Assembly (NCBI RefSeq): GCF_014451325.2
Contig: NZ_JACSCH020000004.1
Location: forward strand, 1 to 64,000
Reading direction: 5' to 3'
Length of the DNA stretch: 64,000 nucleotides
Origin: Streptomyces sp. CB02980
GTDB taxonomy: Bacteria > Actinomycetota > Actinomycetes > Streptomycetales > Streptomycetaceae
Shown here: positions 24,359 to 32,682 of the stretch, piece by piece
Layout of the letters: every line of letters begins with the position of its first letter
Numbering within the stretch: the stretch's first letter is position 1
Made by a program: the position numbers and the translations under genes
The notes under the pieces: generated by a model
What the model was told of the DNA's origin: nothing
Databases searched by the model: none
The model's input: the letters and a program-made list of their open reading frames with translations, nothing else

Positions 24359-25161
24359 GCACCATGAACGACTCCCTGGTGATCGCCCGCAGGAACCTGA
24401 TCAGGATGTCCCGGATTCCCGAGATGATCCTTTTCGGCCTGATCCAGCCGGTGATGTTCGTGATCCTCTTCACGTACGTCTTCGGCGGCTCCATGCAGAT
24501 CGGCAACAGCACCGATCCGGACGTCTACAAGAACTTCCTGATGGCCGGCATCTTCGCCCAGACCGTCACCTTCGCCACGGCGGGCGCGGGCGCGGGCATC
24601 GCCGACGACATGCACAAGGGCCTCATCGACCGGTTCCGCTCGCTGCCGATGGCCCGCGGCGCGGTCCTGACCGGCCGCACCCTGGCCGACCTCGTGCAGA
24701 CCGCGCTGACGCTCCTCGTGCTCGCGATCGTCGCGCTGATCATCGGCTGGCGCCCCGGCTACGCGGCGCCGACCAACTTCGGGAAGGTCATGGCCGGCTT
24801 CGGCCTGCTGCTCCTCCTCGGCTACGCCTTCACCTGGATCGGCGCCCTGATCGGCCTCTCGGTCCGCACCCCGGAGGCGGCCACGTCGGGCGGTCTGATC
24901 TGGCTCTTCCCGGTGACGTTCATCTCGAACGCCTTCGTGGACTCCAGCAAACTGCCCGGGTGGCTCCAGCCCGTCGCGGAGTGGAACCCGTTCAGCGCCA
25001 CCGTCCAGGCCTGCCGCAAACTCTTCGGCGATCCGGGCCTGTCACCGTCCGACGCCTGGCCGATGCAGTACCCGGTGTGGGCGTCGCTGATCTACTCCGT
25101 CCTGATCGTCGCCATCTTCCGGACCCTGTCCGTCCGCAAGTACCGGCGCGCGAACGGCTGA
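24355..25161 (+). CDS. DrrB-like ABC-2 permease
   Basis: 268 residues from GTG 24355. Six predicted membrane segments (PEMILFGLIQPVMFVILFTYVFGG; FATAGAGAGIADD region; VQTALTLLVLAIVALIIGW; VMAGFGLLLLLGYAFTWIGALIGL; SGGLIWLFPVTFISNAFV; YPVWASLIYSVLIVAIFR). The motif of ABC-2 transporters near segment 5 (FVDSSKLPGWLQPVAEWNPFS) is present. Works with the overlapping DrrA-like ATPase. Substrate unknown. Confidence 0.92.
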   Translation: MSTMNDSLVIARRNLIRMSRIPEMILFGLIQPVMFVILFTYVFGGSMQIGNSTDPDVYKNFLMAGIFAQTVTFATAGAGAGIADDMHKGLIDRFRSLPMARGAVLTGRTLADLVQTALTLLVLAIVALIIGWRPGYAAPTNFGKVMAGFGLLLLLGYAFTWIGALIGLSVRTPEAATSGGLIWLFPVTFISNAFVDSSKLPGWLQPVAEWNPFSATVQACRKLFGDPGLSPSDAWPMQYPVWASLIYSVLIVAIFRTLSVRKYRRANG

Positions 25162-25208
25162 CGGTTCCGGACCGTACGGGGTGGAGCACCCCGTACGGGG
25201 TGGCCCGG

Positions 25209-27596
25209 TCAGGGCAGATAGCCGGAGACGACGAGGCCGTCGGGGAGGGCGAGGAAGACCGCCCCTCCGGCGGCCAGCGCGTCTCCGGTGGCCTGCGCCC
25301 TGAAGTCGTCCGGAATGTTGGCCTCGAAGCGCTCGAAGTCCCGGTCGTCGGAGGGGCCGGCCGCGGCGACGGAGGTCACCTCGCCTTTGCCCACCGTGAT
25401 CACCCGGTCGCCCGCGAAGTAGACCCGCTGTGGATCGCCTTCGGTCATCATCGGCGTCAGCGACCAGCGCTGCCGGCCGCTCCGCAGGTCGTAGGCGCTC
25501 ACCGTCTGCCCGTTCGTGACCGCCACCAGACCGTCCGCGTTCACGGCGGGGCCGGCCGTCACCCCCGAACCGAGGGACCGCTGCCGCTTCAGCGAGCCGG
25601 CGTCGAGCACGGCCACCGAGCCGTCCGGGGTGCCCGAGCAGAGCACGCTGCCGCTCTTCTCGTGCACGGTGATCTCCTGGCAGCCCTCCGCCCCGCGCGC
25701 CGTCTCCTTGCCGGTCCGCGCGTCGAGCGCCACCGGCACGTTCCCGAGGGGGACGTACACCCGTCCGCCGGCCGCCACCGGCTGCTCGGGGAAGCCGTCG
25801 AGCGGTACCCGCCACAGCTCCCGGCCCACGTCCTTCCCGCTCCCGCCCGGCTTCACCGCTGTCACGAGCCCGGCGCCCGCCCCGCCGCCCGTGGCGGCCG
25901 CCACGTTCACGTAGGTGACGTGGAGGACGCCGTCGGCCAGATCGGAGCCCTTCATCGCCCACTCGGCGCCGGGACCCGGGAGGGTGCCCTGCTTCTCACC
26001 GTCCTGGAGGCCGTACGCGACGGTCCCCGCGGCCTCCGTGACGTACACCCGGTCGCCGATGACCGCCGGGTACTGCGGTGCGGACCGCAGTCCGTAGGCG
26101 TCGGTGCGCGCCGTGACCGACCACAGCTCGCGGCCGTCCGCCGCGTTCAGCCCCACCAGCGCGCCGCCGGAGCCCGCGCAGACCAGCACCTTCGGGGAGA
26201 GGGAGCAGGCGCCGTCGGCCGCCGCCGTCCGCACCATCCAGGGCGACCAGCCCGCCGGGCGGTGGCCCCGGTCCGTCGCCGCGGTGCCGAAGTCGTTGGT
26301 ACGGCCCTTCCCCCCGTACGGCAGGACGACCTGGCTGAGTGTCGCCGGGCCGGGGTTCCCCGTACCGGTCGCTCCGGGGGAGGCGCTGTTCGAGGCCGAG
26401 GGCCCCGCCGTCCCGCCACCCTCCTCGCCGTCCCGGTTCACCAGGACCACGCCGGCCGTCGCCACGACGGCGACCGCCACCGCACCGGCCACGACCGCGC
26501 CCCATCGACGGCGGCGCGGCTCGACGGGGGCCGCCGGCGGTGACGCCGGACGGTTCGGGACGGCCGTGGGGGAGTACGGCACCACCGGTCCGAGCGTCGG
26601 CAGGTCCGCCACGCCCGCGCCCGAGGCCGCCGCCTCCCCGGCCGTCCGCGCCGCCTCCCCGTACTCGGCGAGCAGCGAGAGCACCCCGCCCGGGTAGGGG
26701 AAGACCTCGGGGGCCCGCCCGTCGCCGGGGCCGTCATCGAGGCCGACGCCGTCGCCGCGGCCGACGCCGGGGCCGTCGCCGAGGAGCGACACCACCTCCG
26801 CCGCCGTCGGCCGCTCGGCCGGGTCGAGCCGCAGACAGCGCTCCACCACCGGCCGCAGCTCCTCCGGTACGCCGGTCAGGTCGGCGTCCGCGCGGATGAT
26901 CCGGTAGACCACCGCGGCCATCTCGTCGTCCTGGAAGGGCCCTTGGCCGCTCGCCGCGAACGCGAGGACCGCGCCAAGACAGAACACGTCCGACGCGGGC
27001 ACCACCGCGCGGCTGCCCGCCAGGTGCTCCGGCGACATGAACCCGGGGGAGCCCACGACAAGACCGGTCGAGGTCAGTGCCGTGGCCTCGAAGGCCTGCG
27101 CGATACCGAAGTCGATCAGCCTGGGCCCGGCCTTGCCGAGCAGGACGTTCGCCGGCTTGAGGTCGCGGTGTAGCACCTTCACCCCGTGGACGGCCCCCAG
27201 CGCGGTGGCGAGGGCGATGCCCAGGGCCCGTACGGTCGCGACCGGCAGTGCCCCGGACCGTACGACGGCCTCCGCGAGCGAGGGACCCGGCACGTACTCC
27301 GTCGCCAGCCACGGCGAGGCCGCGTCGGCGTCCGCGTCCACGAGCCGCGCCACTCCCGGCCCGTCGACCGTCCGGGCCGCCGCGATCTCCCGTCGGAACC
27401 GGGTCCGGAAGTCCCCGTCGACCTCCAGGTCGCTCCGTACGGTCTTCACCGCGACCATCCGGTACGGATCGGCCGTCGGCGCGTCCGCCCGGCAGGCGAG
27501 ATGCACCTCGCCCATGCCGCCCGCACCGAGCCTGGCGAGCAGTCGGTAGGGGCCGACGAGCGTCGGGGGCTGCCCCGCGGGCAGAGCTTCCAGCAC
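25209..27596 (-). CDS. Membrane Ser/Thr protein kinase with PQQ-type propeller
   Basis: 795 residues. The kinase domain (~15-275) has the glycine loop GAGGMGEV, Lys51 (VAVKTV), HRDLKPANVLL (~143-153) and DFG (~162). A membrane segment near 365-385 (WGAVVAGAVAVAVVATAGVVLV) leads to an extracellular domain of Trp-containing repeats (ELWSVTARTDAYGL; ELWRVPLDGFPE; RQRWSLTPMM), a PQQ-like beta-propeller that probably senses a ligand or wall component. It is complete and lies 21 bp downstream of a paralogue on the same strand, probably in one operon. Confidence 0.93.
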   Translation of the reverse strand: MLEALPAGQPPTLVGPYRLLARLGAGGMGEVHLACRADAPTADPYRMVAVKTVRSDLEVDGDFRTRFRREIAAARTVDGPGVARLVDADADAASPWLATEYVPGPSLAEAVVRSGALPVATVRALGIALATALGAVHGVKVLHRDLKPANVLLGKAGPRLIDFGIAQAFEATALTSTGLVVGSPGFMSPEHLAGSRAVVPASDVFCLGAVLAFAASGQGPFQDDEMAAVVYRIIRADADLTGVPEELRPVVERCLRLDPAERPTAAEVVSLLGDGPGVGRGDGVGLDDGPGDGRAPEVFPYPGGVLSLLAEYGEAARTAGEAAASGAGVADLPTLGPVVPYSPTAVPNRPASPPAAPVEPRRRRWGAVVAGAVAVAVVATAGVVLVNRDGEEGGGTAGPSASNSASPGATGTGNPGPATLSQVVLPYGGKGRTNDFGTAATDRGHRPAGWSPWMVRTAAADGACSLSPKVLVCAGSGGALVGLNAADGRELWSVTARTDAYGLRSAPQYPAVIGDRVYVTEAAGTVAYGLQDGEKQGTLPGPGAEWAMKGSDLADGVLHVTYVNVAAATGGGAGAGLVTAVKPGGSGKDVGRELWRVPLDGFPEQPVAAGGRVYVPLGNVPVALDARTGKETARGAEGCQEITVHEKSGSVLCSGTPDGSVAVLDAGSLKRQRSLGSGVTAGPAVNADGLVAVTNGQTVSAYDLRSGRQRWSLTPMMTEGDPQRVYFAGDRVITVGKGEVTSVAAAGPSDDRDFERFEANIPDDFRAQATGDALAAGGAVFLALPDGLVVSGYLP

Positions 27597-27617
27597 CGGA
27601 CAGGTCCTCTCGGAAGG

Positions 27618-30059
27618 TCACTTGGGGAGTTCGACGGAGGCGACGGCGCCCGTGTCGAAGACGACGTACGCGATGCCGCCCACCGGCAGCACCTCCGGCT
27701 GCCGGATCTTCTTGAAGAGGAACTCGCCGTTCGGGTCGTAGCCCGTCTCCTCGGCGCGCGGACCGGGCGCGCCCGGCACCGGCGTGACCGTGAGCCCGCC
27801 CGGCTTGCCGTCGGCGCCGAGCCGCACGGTGTAGAGCGAGGAGTAGTCGGCGTACACGACCTGGTCGCCCGCGAGCAGCGGTGTGGACCAGCTCTGGGCC
27901 AGGCCGGACGGAGCCTGCTCGGCCGGGAACGAGGCGAGTGTGCCGCCGGTGCGCGGGTCGAGGATCCGCAGGCCCTTGTCGAAGGTCACGACGGCACGCG
28001 GACCTACCGCCGTGGGGGCCGTCCTGCCGAGTGCGCCGGGCAGCGACGCCTTCGAGGCCAGAGTGCGGGCGTCGAGCAGGTGCAGGTCCGTGTCGGTGTC
28101 GCTGCCGGACCCGGCGCCGGCGCAGTACGCCGACGTACCGAGCACCTTGATGTCCCAGCACGCCTTGGCGTCGGGGTCGACCTGCCCGAGCTGGGTGCCC
28201 TTCCTGCCGTCGTACGCCACGAGCCCGCCCTGGCTGAGGGCGTAGACGATCCCCTTGGCGTAGGCGACGGGCTCGTACGGCCGGCGCTCGGCGAAGGACG
28301 TCTCACCGTTGGTGAGCTCCTCCGACCAGAGCTCGCGTCCGTCGGCCAGGGAGAACGCCGTCAGCGCGGCCCGGATCATGAGGGCGTCCTCCGCCACCTC
28401 CGTCGCGGCGAAGACGATCCCGTCGGCGACGACGGGCCGGGTGACCCAGAAGCCCTGCGGCCCCGCGGCCGGCTTCTCCCAGCGCACCTTCCCCGTGCGC
28501 GCGTCGCGGACCTGGAGGGAGTCACCGGCGACGAGGACCACGATGCCGTCGTGGACCGTGGGACGCGTGGCGTCTCCGGCCGTGAAGGGGAAGCCCTTGG
28601 GGCTGACGTAGGTCTCGCCGGGCGTGCCCTCGGGGGTCGGGACGTCCCACAGCTTCTTGCCGCTCGCCGGGTCCAGCGCCTCGTACCGCCCGTCCGTGGT
28701 CCGGCAGACGAGCACCTTCTCGCCGGCCGAGCAGCCGAACGCCGAGGTGCCGAGCTTCGCCTGCCAGGGCTTCCAGCCGACCGGGCGCTGGGCGGTGTTC
28801 TGCGGGACGACACCGGAGGCGTCGGCGAGGCCCCGGTCGTCGACGCCCGCGATCCGGGGGGCCACGGGCGCGGCGGGCGGCGCCGCCTTCGAGGGCTGCG
28901 GCTTCTTCGGCGCGTCCTCCGGCCACAGCAGATAGGTGCCGAGGCCACCGGCCACGACGGTCAGGGCCACGGCGGCCGCGACCAGCAGGCGCCGGCGCCG
29001 ACGGCCGGGCGCGCCGCTCGCGCCGCTTGTGCCGGTCCCGGTGGTCCCGGCCGGCGCGGAGGCCGGCGCCTGCGTCGCCGCCGAGTGGAGACCGGGTGCC
29101 GCCGGGTTCGCCGCCGGGTTCCCGGGGCCGGCTGCCGGGGCGGCCTCCAGGAGCGGCCCGCCGGAGGCGACGAGCTGGGCGAGCTCCGTCCCGTACTCGC
29201 CGATGTGGTCCCGCACCGGCCCGGGCCACGGGAAGACCTTGGGCGTGCCCCCGCCGAGCAGCTCCGCGAGCGCCTCCGGCGTCGGCCGGTCCGCCGGGTC
29301 CAGGGCCAGGCAGGCGGCGACGACGCCGCGCAGCTCCTCCGGGACCCGGGCGAGGTCGGCCTCGGCCTGGGAGACCCGGTACAGGACGGCGGCGAGCGGC
29401 CCGTCGCCGAAGGGGTCCTCGCCGGTCGCCGCGTAGCAGAGCAGCGAGCCGAGACAGAAGACGTCGGAGGCGGCGGTCACCCGCCGGGCGCCGGCCACGT
29501 GCTCGGGCGACATGAAGGAAGGGGTGCCGACCATCAGACCGGTGGCGGTCATGGTGGTGGCCGTGTTGCTGCGGGCGATGCCGAAGTCGATGAGACGGGG
29601 CCCGCCGACGGAGAGCATGACGTTGCCGGGCTTGAGGTCCCGGTGCAGGATCCCGGCCCGGTGCAGATCGGTGAGGGCCCGCGCGACGCCGGTGCCGAGC
29701 GCGCGGACGGTGTCCACGGGCAGGGCGCCGCCGCGCCGGACGGCCTGCGAGAGGCTGGGCCCGGGGACGTACGCGGTGGCCAGCCAGGGCACCTCGGCGT
29801 CGGCGTCGCCGCCGAGCGGGGCGGCGGCGTACGCGCTGTCGACGAGCGAGGCGACCCGTATCTCCCGGCGGAAGCGGTCCCGGAAGGCGGGGTCGCCGGC
29901 GACGTCACGCCGCACGGTCTTCACGGCGACGAAGGTGCCGTCCGCGCCGGAACCGCCCCGCCCGAGGAAGACCTCGCCCATCCCGCCGGCCCCGAGCCTG
30001 GCGAGCACTTCGTACGGTCCTATCAGGCGTGGTGCGCCCTCACGCAACGGTCCCAGCAC
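27618..30059 (-). CDS. Membrane Ser/Thr protein kinase with PQQ-type propeller (paralogue)
   Basis: 813 residues, the same plan as the next gene. The kinase domain has GAGGMGEV, Lys47 (VAVKTV), HRDLKPGNVML (~138) and DFG (~157). A Pro/Ala/Gly-rich juxtamembrane region, a membrane span (RRLLVAAAVALTVVAGGLGTYLLW) and an outer propeller with repeats such as KKLWDVPTPEG, KVRWEKPAAG and ELWSEELTNG follow. The two kinases arose by tandem duplication and then diverged, mostly in the sensor. GTG start with AAGGGGGATG upstream. Confidence 0.93.
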   Translation of the reverse strand: MLGPLREGAPRLIGPYEVLARLGAGGMGEVFLGRGGSGADGTFVAVKTVRRDVAGDPAFRDRFRREIRVASLVDSAYAAAPLGGDADAEVPWLATAYVPGPSLSQAVRRGGALPVDTVRALGTGVARALTDLHRAGILHRDLKPGNVMLSVGGPRLIDFGIARSNTATTMTATGLMVGTPSFMSPEHVAGARRVTAASDVFCLGSLLCYAATGEDPFGDGPLAAVLYRVSQAEADLARVPEELRGVVAACLALDPADRPTPEALAELLGGGTPKVFPWPGPVRDHIGEYGTELAQLVASGGPLLEAAPAAGPGNPAANPAAPGLHSAATQAPASAPAGTTGTGTSGASGAPGRRRRRLLVAAAVALTVVAGGLGTYLLWPEDAPKKPQPSKAAPPAAPVAPRIAGVDDRGLADASGVVPQNTAQRPVGWKPWQAKLGTSAFGCSAGEKVLVCRTTDGRYEALDPASGKKLWDVPTPEGTPGETYVSPKGFPFTAGDATRPTVHDGIVVLVAGDSLQVRDARTGKVRWEKPAAGPQGFWVTRPVVADGIVFAATEVAEDALMIRAALTAFSLADGRELWSEELTNGETSFAERRPYEPVAYAKGIVYALSQGGLVAYDGRKGTQLGQVDPDAKACWDIKVLGTSAYCAGAGSGSDTDTDLHLLDARTLASKASLPGALGRTAPTAVGPRAVVTFDKGLRILDPRTGGTLASFPAEQAPSGLAQSWSTPLLAGDQVVYADYSSLYTVRLGADGKPGGLTVTPVPGAPGPRAEETGYDPNGEFLFKKIRQPEVLPVGGIAYVVFDTGAVASVELPK

Positions 30060-30123
30060 TTCGCCATCCCCCTTGTGACGCGATGTCAGGCCGCATCATG
30101 CCTCATCGGCACAGGACGTGTGC

Positions 30124-30249
30124 GTGCAGCGCGAAGGGCCGGCCCCCGGTGCACGAAGGGCGGCCCCCGGTGCGCGAAGGACGGCCCCAGTGCACGAAGG
30201 ACGGCCCCGGTGCGCGAAGGGCCGGCCCCCAGTGGGGGCCGGCCCTTCG
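30124..30249. repeat. Array of five arm-like repeats ending in a strong hairpin
   Basis: Five tandem copies (~20-22 bp each) of GTGCRCGAAGGRCGGCCCC-type units lie at 30124-30230. They end in a perfect 16-bp hairpin: left arm 30215-30230, loop AGT, right arm 30234-30249. Upstream copies, including an exact one at 30132-30147, could pair with the same right arm. It lies downstream of greA and upstream of the kinase pair, and probably ends greA transcription. Confidence 0.8.
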
Positions 30250-30264
30250 TGGAGAGCAGGTGCC

Positions 30265-30762
30265 TCAGCCGGTGTACGGCTTCGCGCTGAGGATCTTGAC
30301 CGTGGCCTTCTTGCCGTTCGGCAGCTCGTACTCGGCGTCGGCACCGGCCTTCTTGCCGTTGACACCGACGCCGAGCGGCGACTGCGGCGAGTAGGTCTCG
30401 ATGTCGCCGCTCGCGTACTCGCGGGAGGCGAGCAGGAAGGTCATCGTGTCGTTCTCGTCGCCGTCGAAGGCGATCGTGACGACCATGCCCGGCTCGACGA
30501 CGCCGTCGTCCGCCGGAGCCTCGCCGACCTTGGCGTGCTCGAGGAGCTGGGTCAGCTGCCGGATGCGGAGCTCCTGCTTGCCCTGCTCCTCCTTGGCCGC
30601 GTGGTACCCGCCGTTCTCGCGCAGGTCCCCCTCTTCGCGGGCGGCGGCGATCTTGATGGTGATCTCCGTGCGCGCGGGACCAGACAGGTACTCAAGCTCG
30701 TCCTTGAGCTTGCTGTACGCCTCCTGGGTGAGCCAGGTGACGTTGTCGCTGGTCTGGGTCAC
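30265..30762 (-). CDS. greA: Transcription elongation factor GreA
   Basis: 165 residues from GTG 30762 with GAGGAG upstream; an earlier in-frame start at 30792 lacks this. The N-terminal coiled coil (LTQEAYSKLKDELEYLSGPARTEITIKIAAAREEGDLRENGGYHAAKEEQ) carries the acidic tip residues (REEGDLREN) that enter the polymerase channel and trigger cleavage of backtracked RNA. A C-terminal FKBP-like domain follows (SPLGVGVNGKKAG). Complete and of normal length. Confidence 0.97.
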   Translation of the reverse strand: MTQTSDNVTWLTQEAYSKLKDELEYLSGPARTEITIKIAAAREEGDLRENGGYHAAKEEQGKQELRIRQLTQLLEHAKVGEAPADDGVVEPGMVVTIAFDGDENDTMTFLLASREYASGDIETYSPQSPLGVGVNGKKAGADAEYELPNGKKATVKILSAKPYTG

Positions 30763-30951
30763 AGGTGCTCCTCGTAGGTACTGGGAATACAAAGCATCGC
30801 CCTACACGGGAAAGCTCTGCTGTCCCGGGTGGGCGAAACCACGAGCCTAACAATGAGTGGCGAAAAGCGGGAGGACATAACCATCGGGATGGCGTCACCC
30901 CAGGTCACCGGGGTGACTCGCCGGGACTCGACACCCGGTCCCTACCCACCG

Positions 30952-31353
30952 CTACCGAGCCGTACACCCCATGAGCTCCGCGCTGGTGGCGCGGGCGGTC
31001 GTGCGCAGCGAGTAGACGCGGTCGACCCGGCTCGCGGGCTCGTCGACCCGGACGTCCTTGCGGGCCACCTCGGCGCCGTCCTCGGAGCGGGAGCGCAGGG
31101 TGCAGACGCCCTTGACGCCCTCGTCCTTGCGGATCTCCAGGTGCACCTGCACCTCGGTGGAGCTCACCACGTCGAACTTGATCATCTCGGCGCTGATCTT
31201 GCTGTCGACGACGTAGTGCCAGCCGAACCAGCCCATCATGCCGAGGAAGAGGACACCGAGCACCGCGCCCGTGATCTTGAGCTTGCGGTCGGCCGCCTCG
31301 TCCGCGGAGCGTCCGTAGCGCCCCTCGGGCAGCTGCTCTCGCACCGCGCTCAT
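30952..31353 (-). CDS. DUF4307 membrane protein
   Basis: 133 residues from ATG 31353 with GAGAGGAT upstream. A hydrophilic N-terminus (LPEGRYGRSADEAADRK), one membrane segment (ITGAVLGVLFLGMMGWFGWHYV) and an outer domain (VSSTEVQVHLEIRKDEGVKGVCTLRSRSEDGAEVARKDVRV) typical of DUF4307. It is divergent from mca, an arrangement I know from other actinomycetes. Function unknown. Confidence 0.88.
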   Translation of the reverse strand: MSAVREQLPEGRYGRSADEAADRKLKITGAVLGVLFLGMMGWFGWHYVVDSKISAEMIKFDVVSSTEVQVHLEIRKDEGVKGVCTLRSRSEDGAEVARKDVRVDEPASRVDRVYSLRTTARATSAELMGCTAR

Positions 31354-31451
31354 GATCGATCCTCTCGAAGCCGGGGGTGGCGGAATTTTCACTCCCCCGA
31401 TTCCGTCACTATAGAGACCACGCTCCGCGTCGAATCACTGAGGATCGAGTC

Positions 31452-32333
31452 TTGACTGAGCAGCTGCGACTGATGGCCGTTCACGCCCACCCCGACGACG
31501 AGTCGAGCAAGGGTGCGGCCACGATGGCCAAGTACGTGTCCGAGGGGGTGGACGTCATGGTCGTGACGTGCACGGGCGGCGAGCGCGGCTCGGTCCTGAA
31601 TCCCCAGCTCCAGGGTGACGCCTATATCGAGGCGAACATCCACGAGGTGCGCCGCAAGGAGATGGACGAGGCCCGCGAGATCCTCGGCGTCTCCCAGGAG
31701 TGGCTGGGCTTCGTCGACTCGGGCCTGCCCGAGGGCGACCCGCTGCCGCCGCTCCCCGAGGGCTGCTTCGCCCTGGAGGACGTCGACACCGCGGCCGGGG
31801 AACTGGTCCGCAAGATCCGCTCCTTCCGTCCGCAGGTCGTCACGACCTACGACGAGAACGGCGGATACCCGCACCCCGACCACATCATGACCCACAAGAT
31901 CACGATGGTGGCCTTCGACGGTGCGACCGACACCGAGAAGTTCCCGGAGGCCGAGTTCGGCCCGTCCTGGCAGCCCCTGAAGCTCTACTACAACCAGGGC
32001 TTCAACCGTCCCCGCACGGTCGCCCTGCACGAGGCGCTCCTCTCGCGCGGCCTGGAGTCCCCGTACGGCGAGTGGCTGGAGCGCTGGAAGGAGTTCGGGG
32101 GCAAGGAGCGGACGCTGACCACCCACGTGCCCTGCGCGGAGTTCTTCGAGATCCGCGACAAGGCCCTGATCGCCCACCGCACCCAGATCGACCCCGACGG
32201 CGGCTGGTTCCGGGTCCCGATGGACATCCAGAAGGAGGTCTGGCCGACGGAGGAGTACGAGCTCAGCAAGGCGCTGGTGCCGACCTCCCTCCCCGAGGAA
32301 GATCTCTTCGCGGGCATCCGCGACAATGCCTGA
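31452..32333 (+). CDS. mca: Mycothiol S-conjugate amidase
   Basis: 293 residues from TTG 31452 with GAGGA upstream; gives the usual (M)TEQLRLMAVHAHPDDE N-terminus. It cleaves mycothiol adducts of toxins into a mercapturic acid, for export, and GlcN-Ins, for recycling; this is central to detoxification in actinomycetes. The LmbE/PIG-L zinc site is AHPDDE (~12-17) with the later His pair in PHPDHIMTH. Intact, cytoplasmic. Possibly co-transcribed with the small membrane protein after it. Confidence 0.96.
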   Translation: MTEQLRLMAVHAHPDDESSKGAATMAKYVSEGVDVMVVTCTGGERGSVLNPQLQGDAYIEANIHEVRRKEMDEAREILGVSQEWLGFVDSGLPEGDPLPPLPEGCFALEDVDTAAGELVRKIRSFRPQVVTTYDENGGYPHPDHIMTHKITMVAFDGATDTEKFPEAEFGPSWQPLKLYYNQGFNRPRTVALHEALLSRGLESPYGEWLERWKEFGGKERTLTTHVPCAEFFEIRDKALIAHRTQIDPDGGWFRVPMDIQKEVWPTEEYELSKALVPTSLPEEDLFAGIRDNA

Positions 32334-32334
32334 C

Positions 32335-32571
32335 ATGAGCGCACACCTGGCACTGACCCAGCTTGTCCCCTTCGCCGCCGAAGAGCTGGACGAGAACAAG
32401 GTGACCCCCGGCGTCCTCGGCTTCGTCGTCTTCGCGGTGCTGGCCGTCGCGGTCTGGCAGCTGATGAAGTCGATGAACCGCCACATGGGCAAGGTCGACT
32501 TCGAGGAGGCCCCCGACCCGGCCGCCGCCCCGGAGACCCCGGCCGCCTCGGCCGGCCCCGCCGGCAAGTAG
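32335..32571 (+). CDS. Small single-span membrane protein
   Basis: 78 residues from ATG 32335, one base after the mca stop; ATG 32326 would overlap mca by eight bases. One membrane span (GVLGFVVFAVLAVAVWQLMKSM) is preceded by EELDENKVTP and followed by NRHMGKVDFEE and an Ala/Pro tail. A conserved companion of mca in Streptomyces as I recall; function unknown. Confidence 0.8.
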   Translation: MSAHLALTQLVPFAAEELDENKVTPGVLGFVVFAVLAVAVWQLMKSMNRHMGKVDFEEAPDPAAAPETPAASAGPAGK

Positions 32572-32578
32572 CCGACCC

Positions 32579-32617
32579 GCCCCCGGGCCCGTACCCCAGC
32601 GGTACGGGCCCGGGGGC
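32579..32617 (+). terminator. Strong terminator after the mca operon
   Basis: Perfect 17-bp arms GCCCCCGGGCCCGTACC (32579-32595) and GGTACGGGCCCGGGGGC (32601-32617) around a 5-nt loop, 8 nt after the stop. Confidence 0.9.
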
Positions 32618-32682
32618 GCCGTCGTGCGACGGCGGGCCGTCCCGGCGGCACGGGCCCGGGGATGCCGTCGTGGAACGGCGGG

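Noticed and set aside
27186..30290. A 1034-codon open frame on the plus strand opposite both kinases
   Set aside because: High-GC mirror frame: Arg/Gly/Pro-rich, no motif, while the opposite strand encodes complete kinases.
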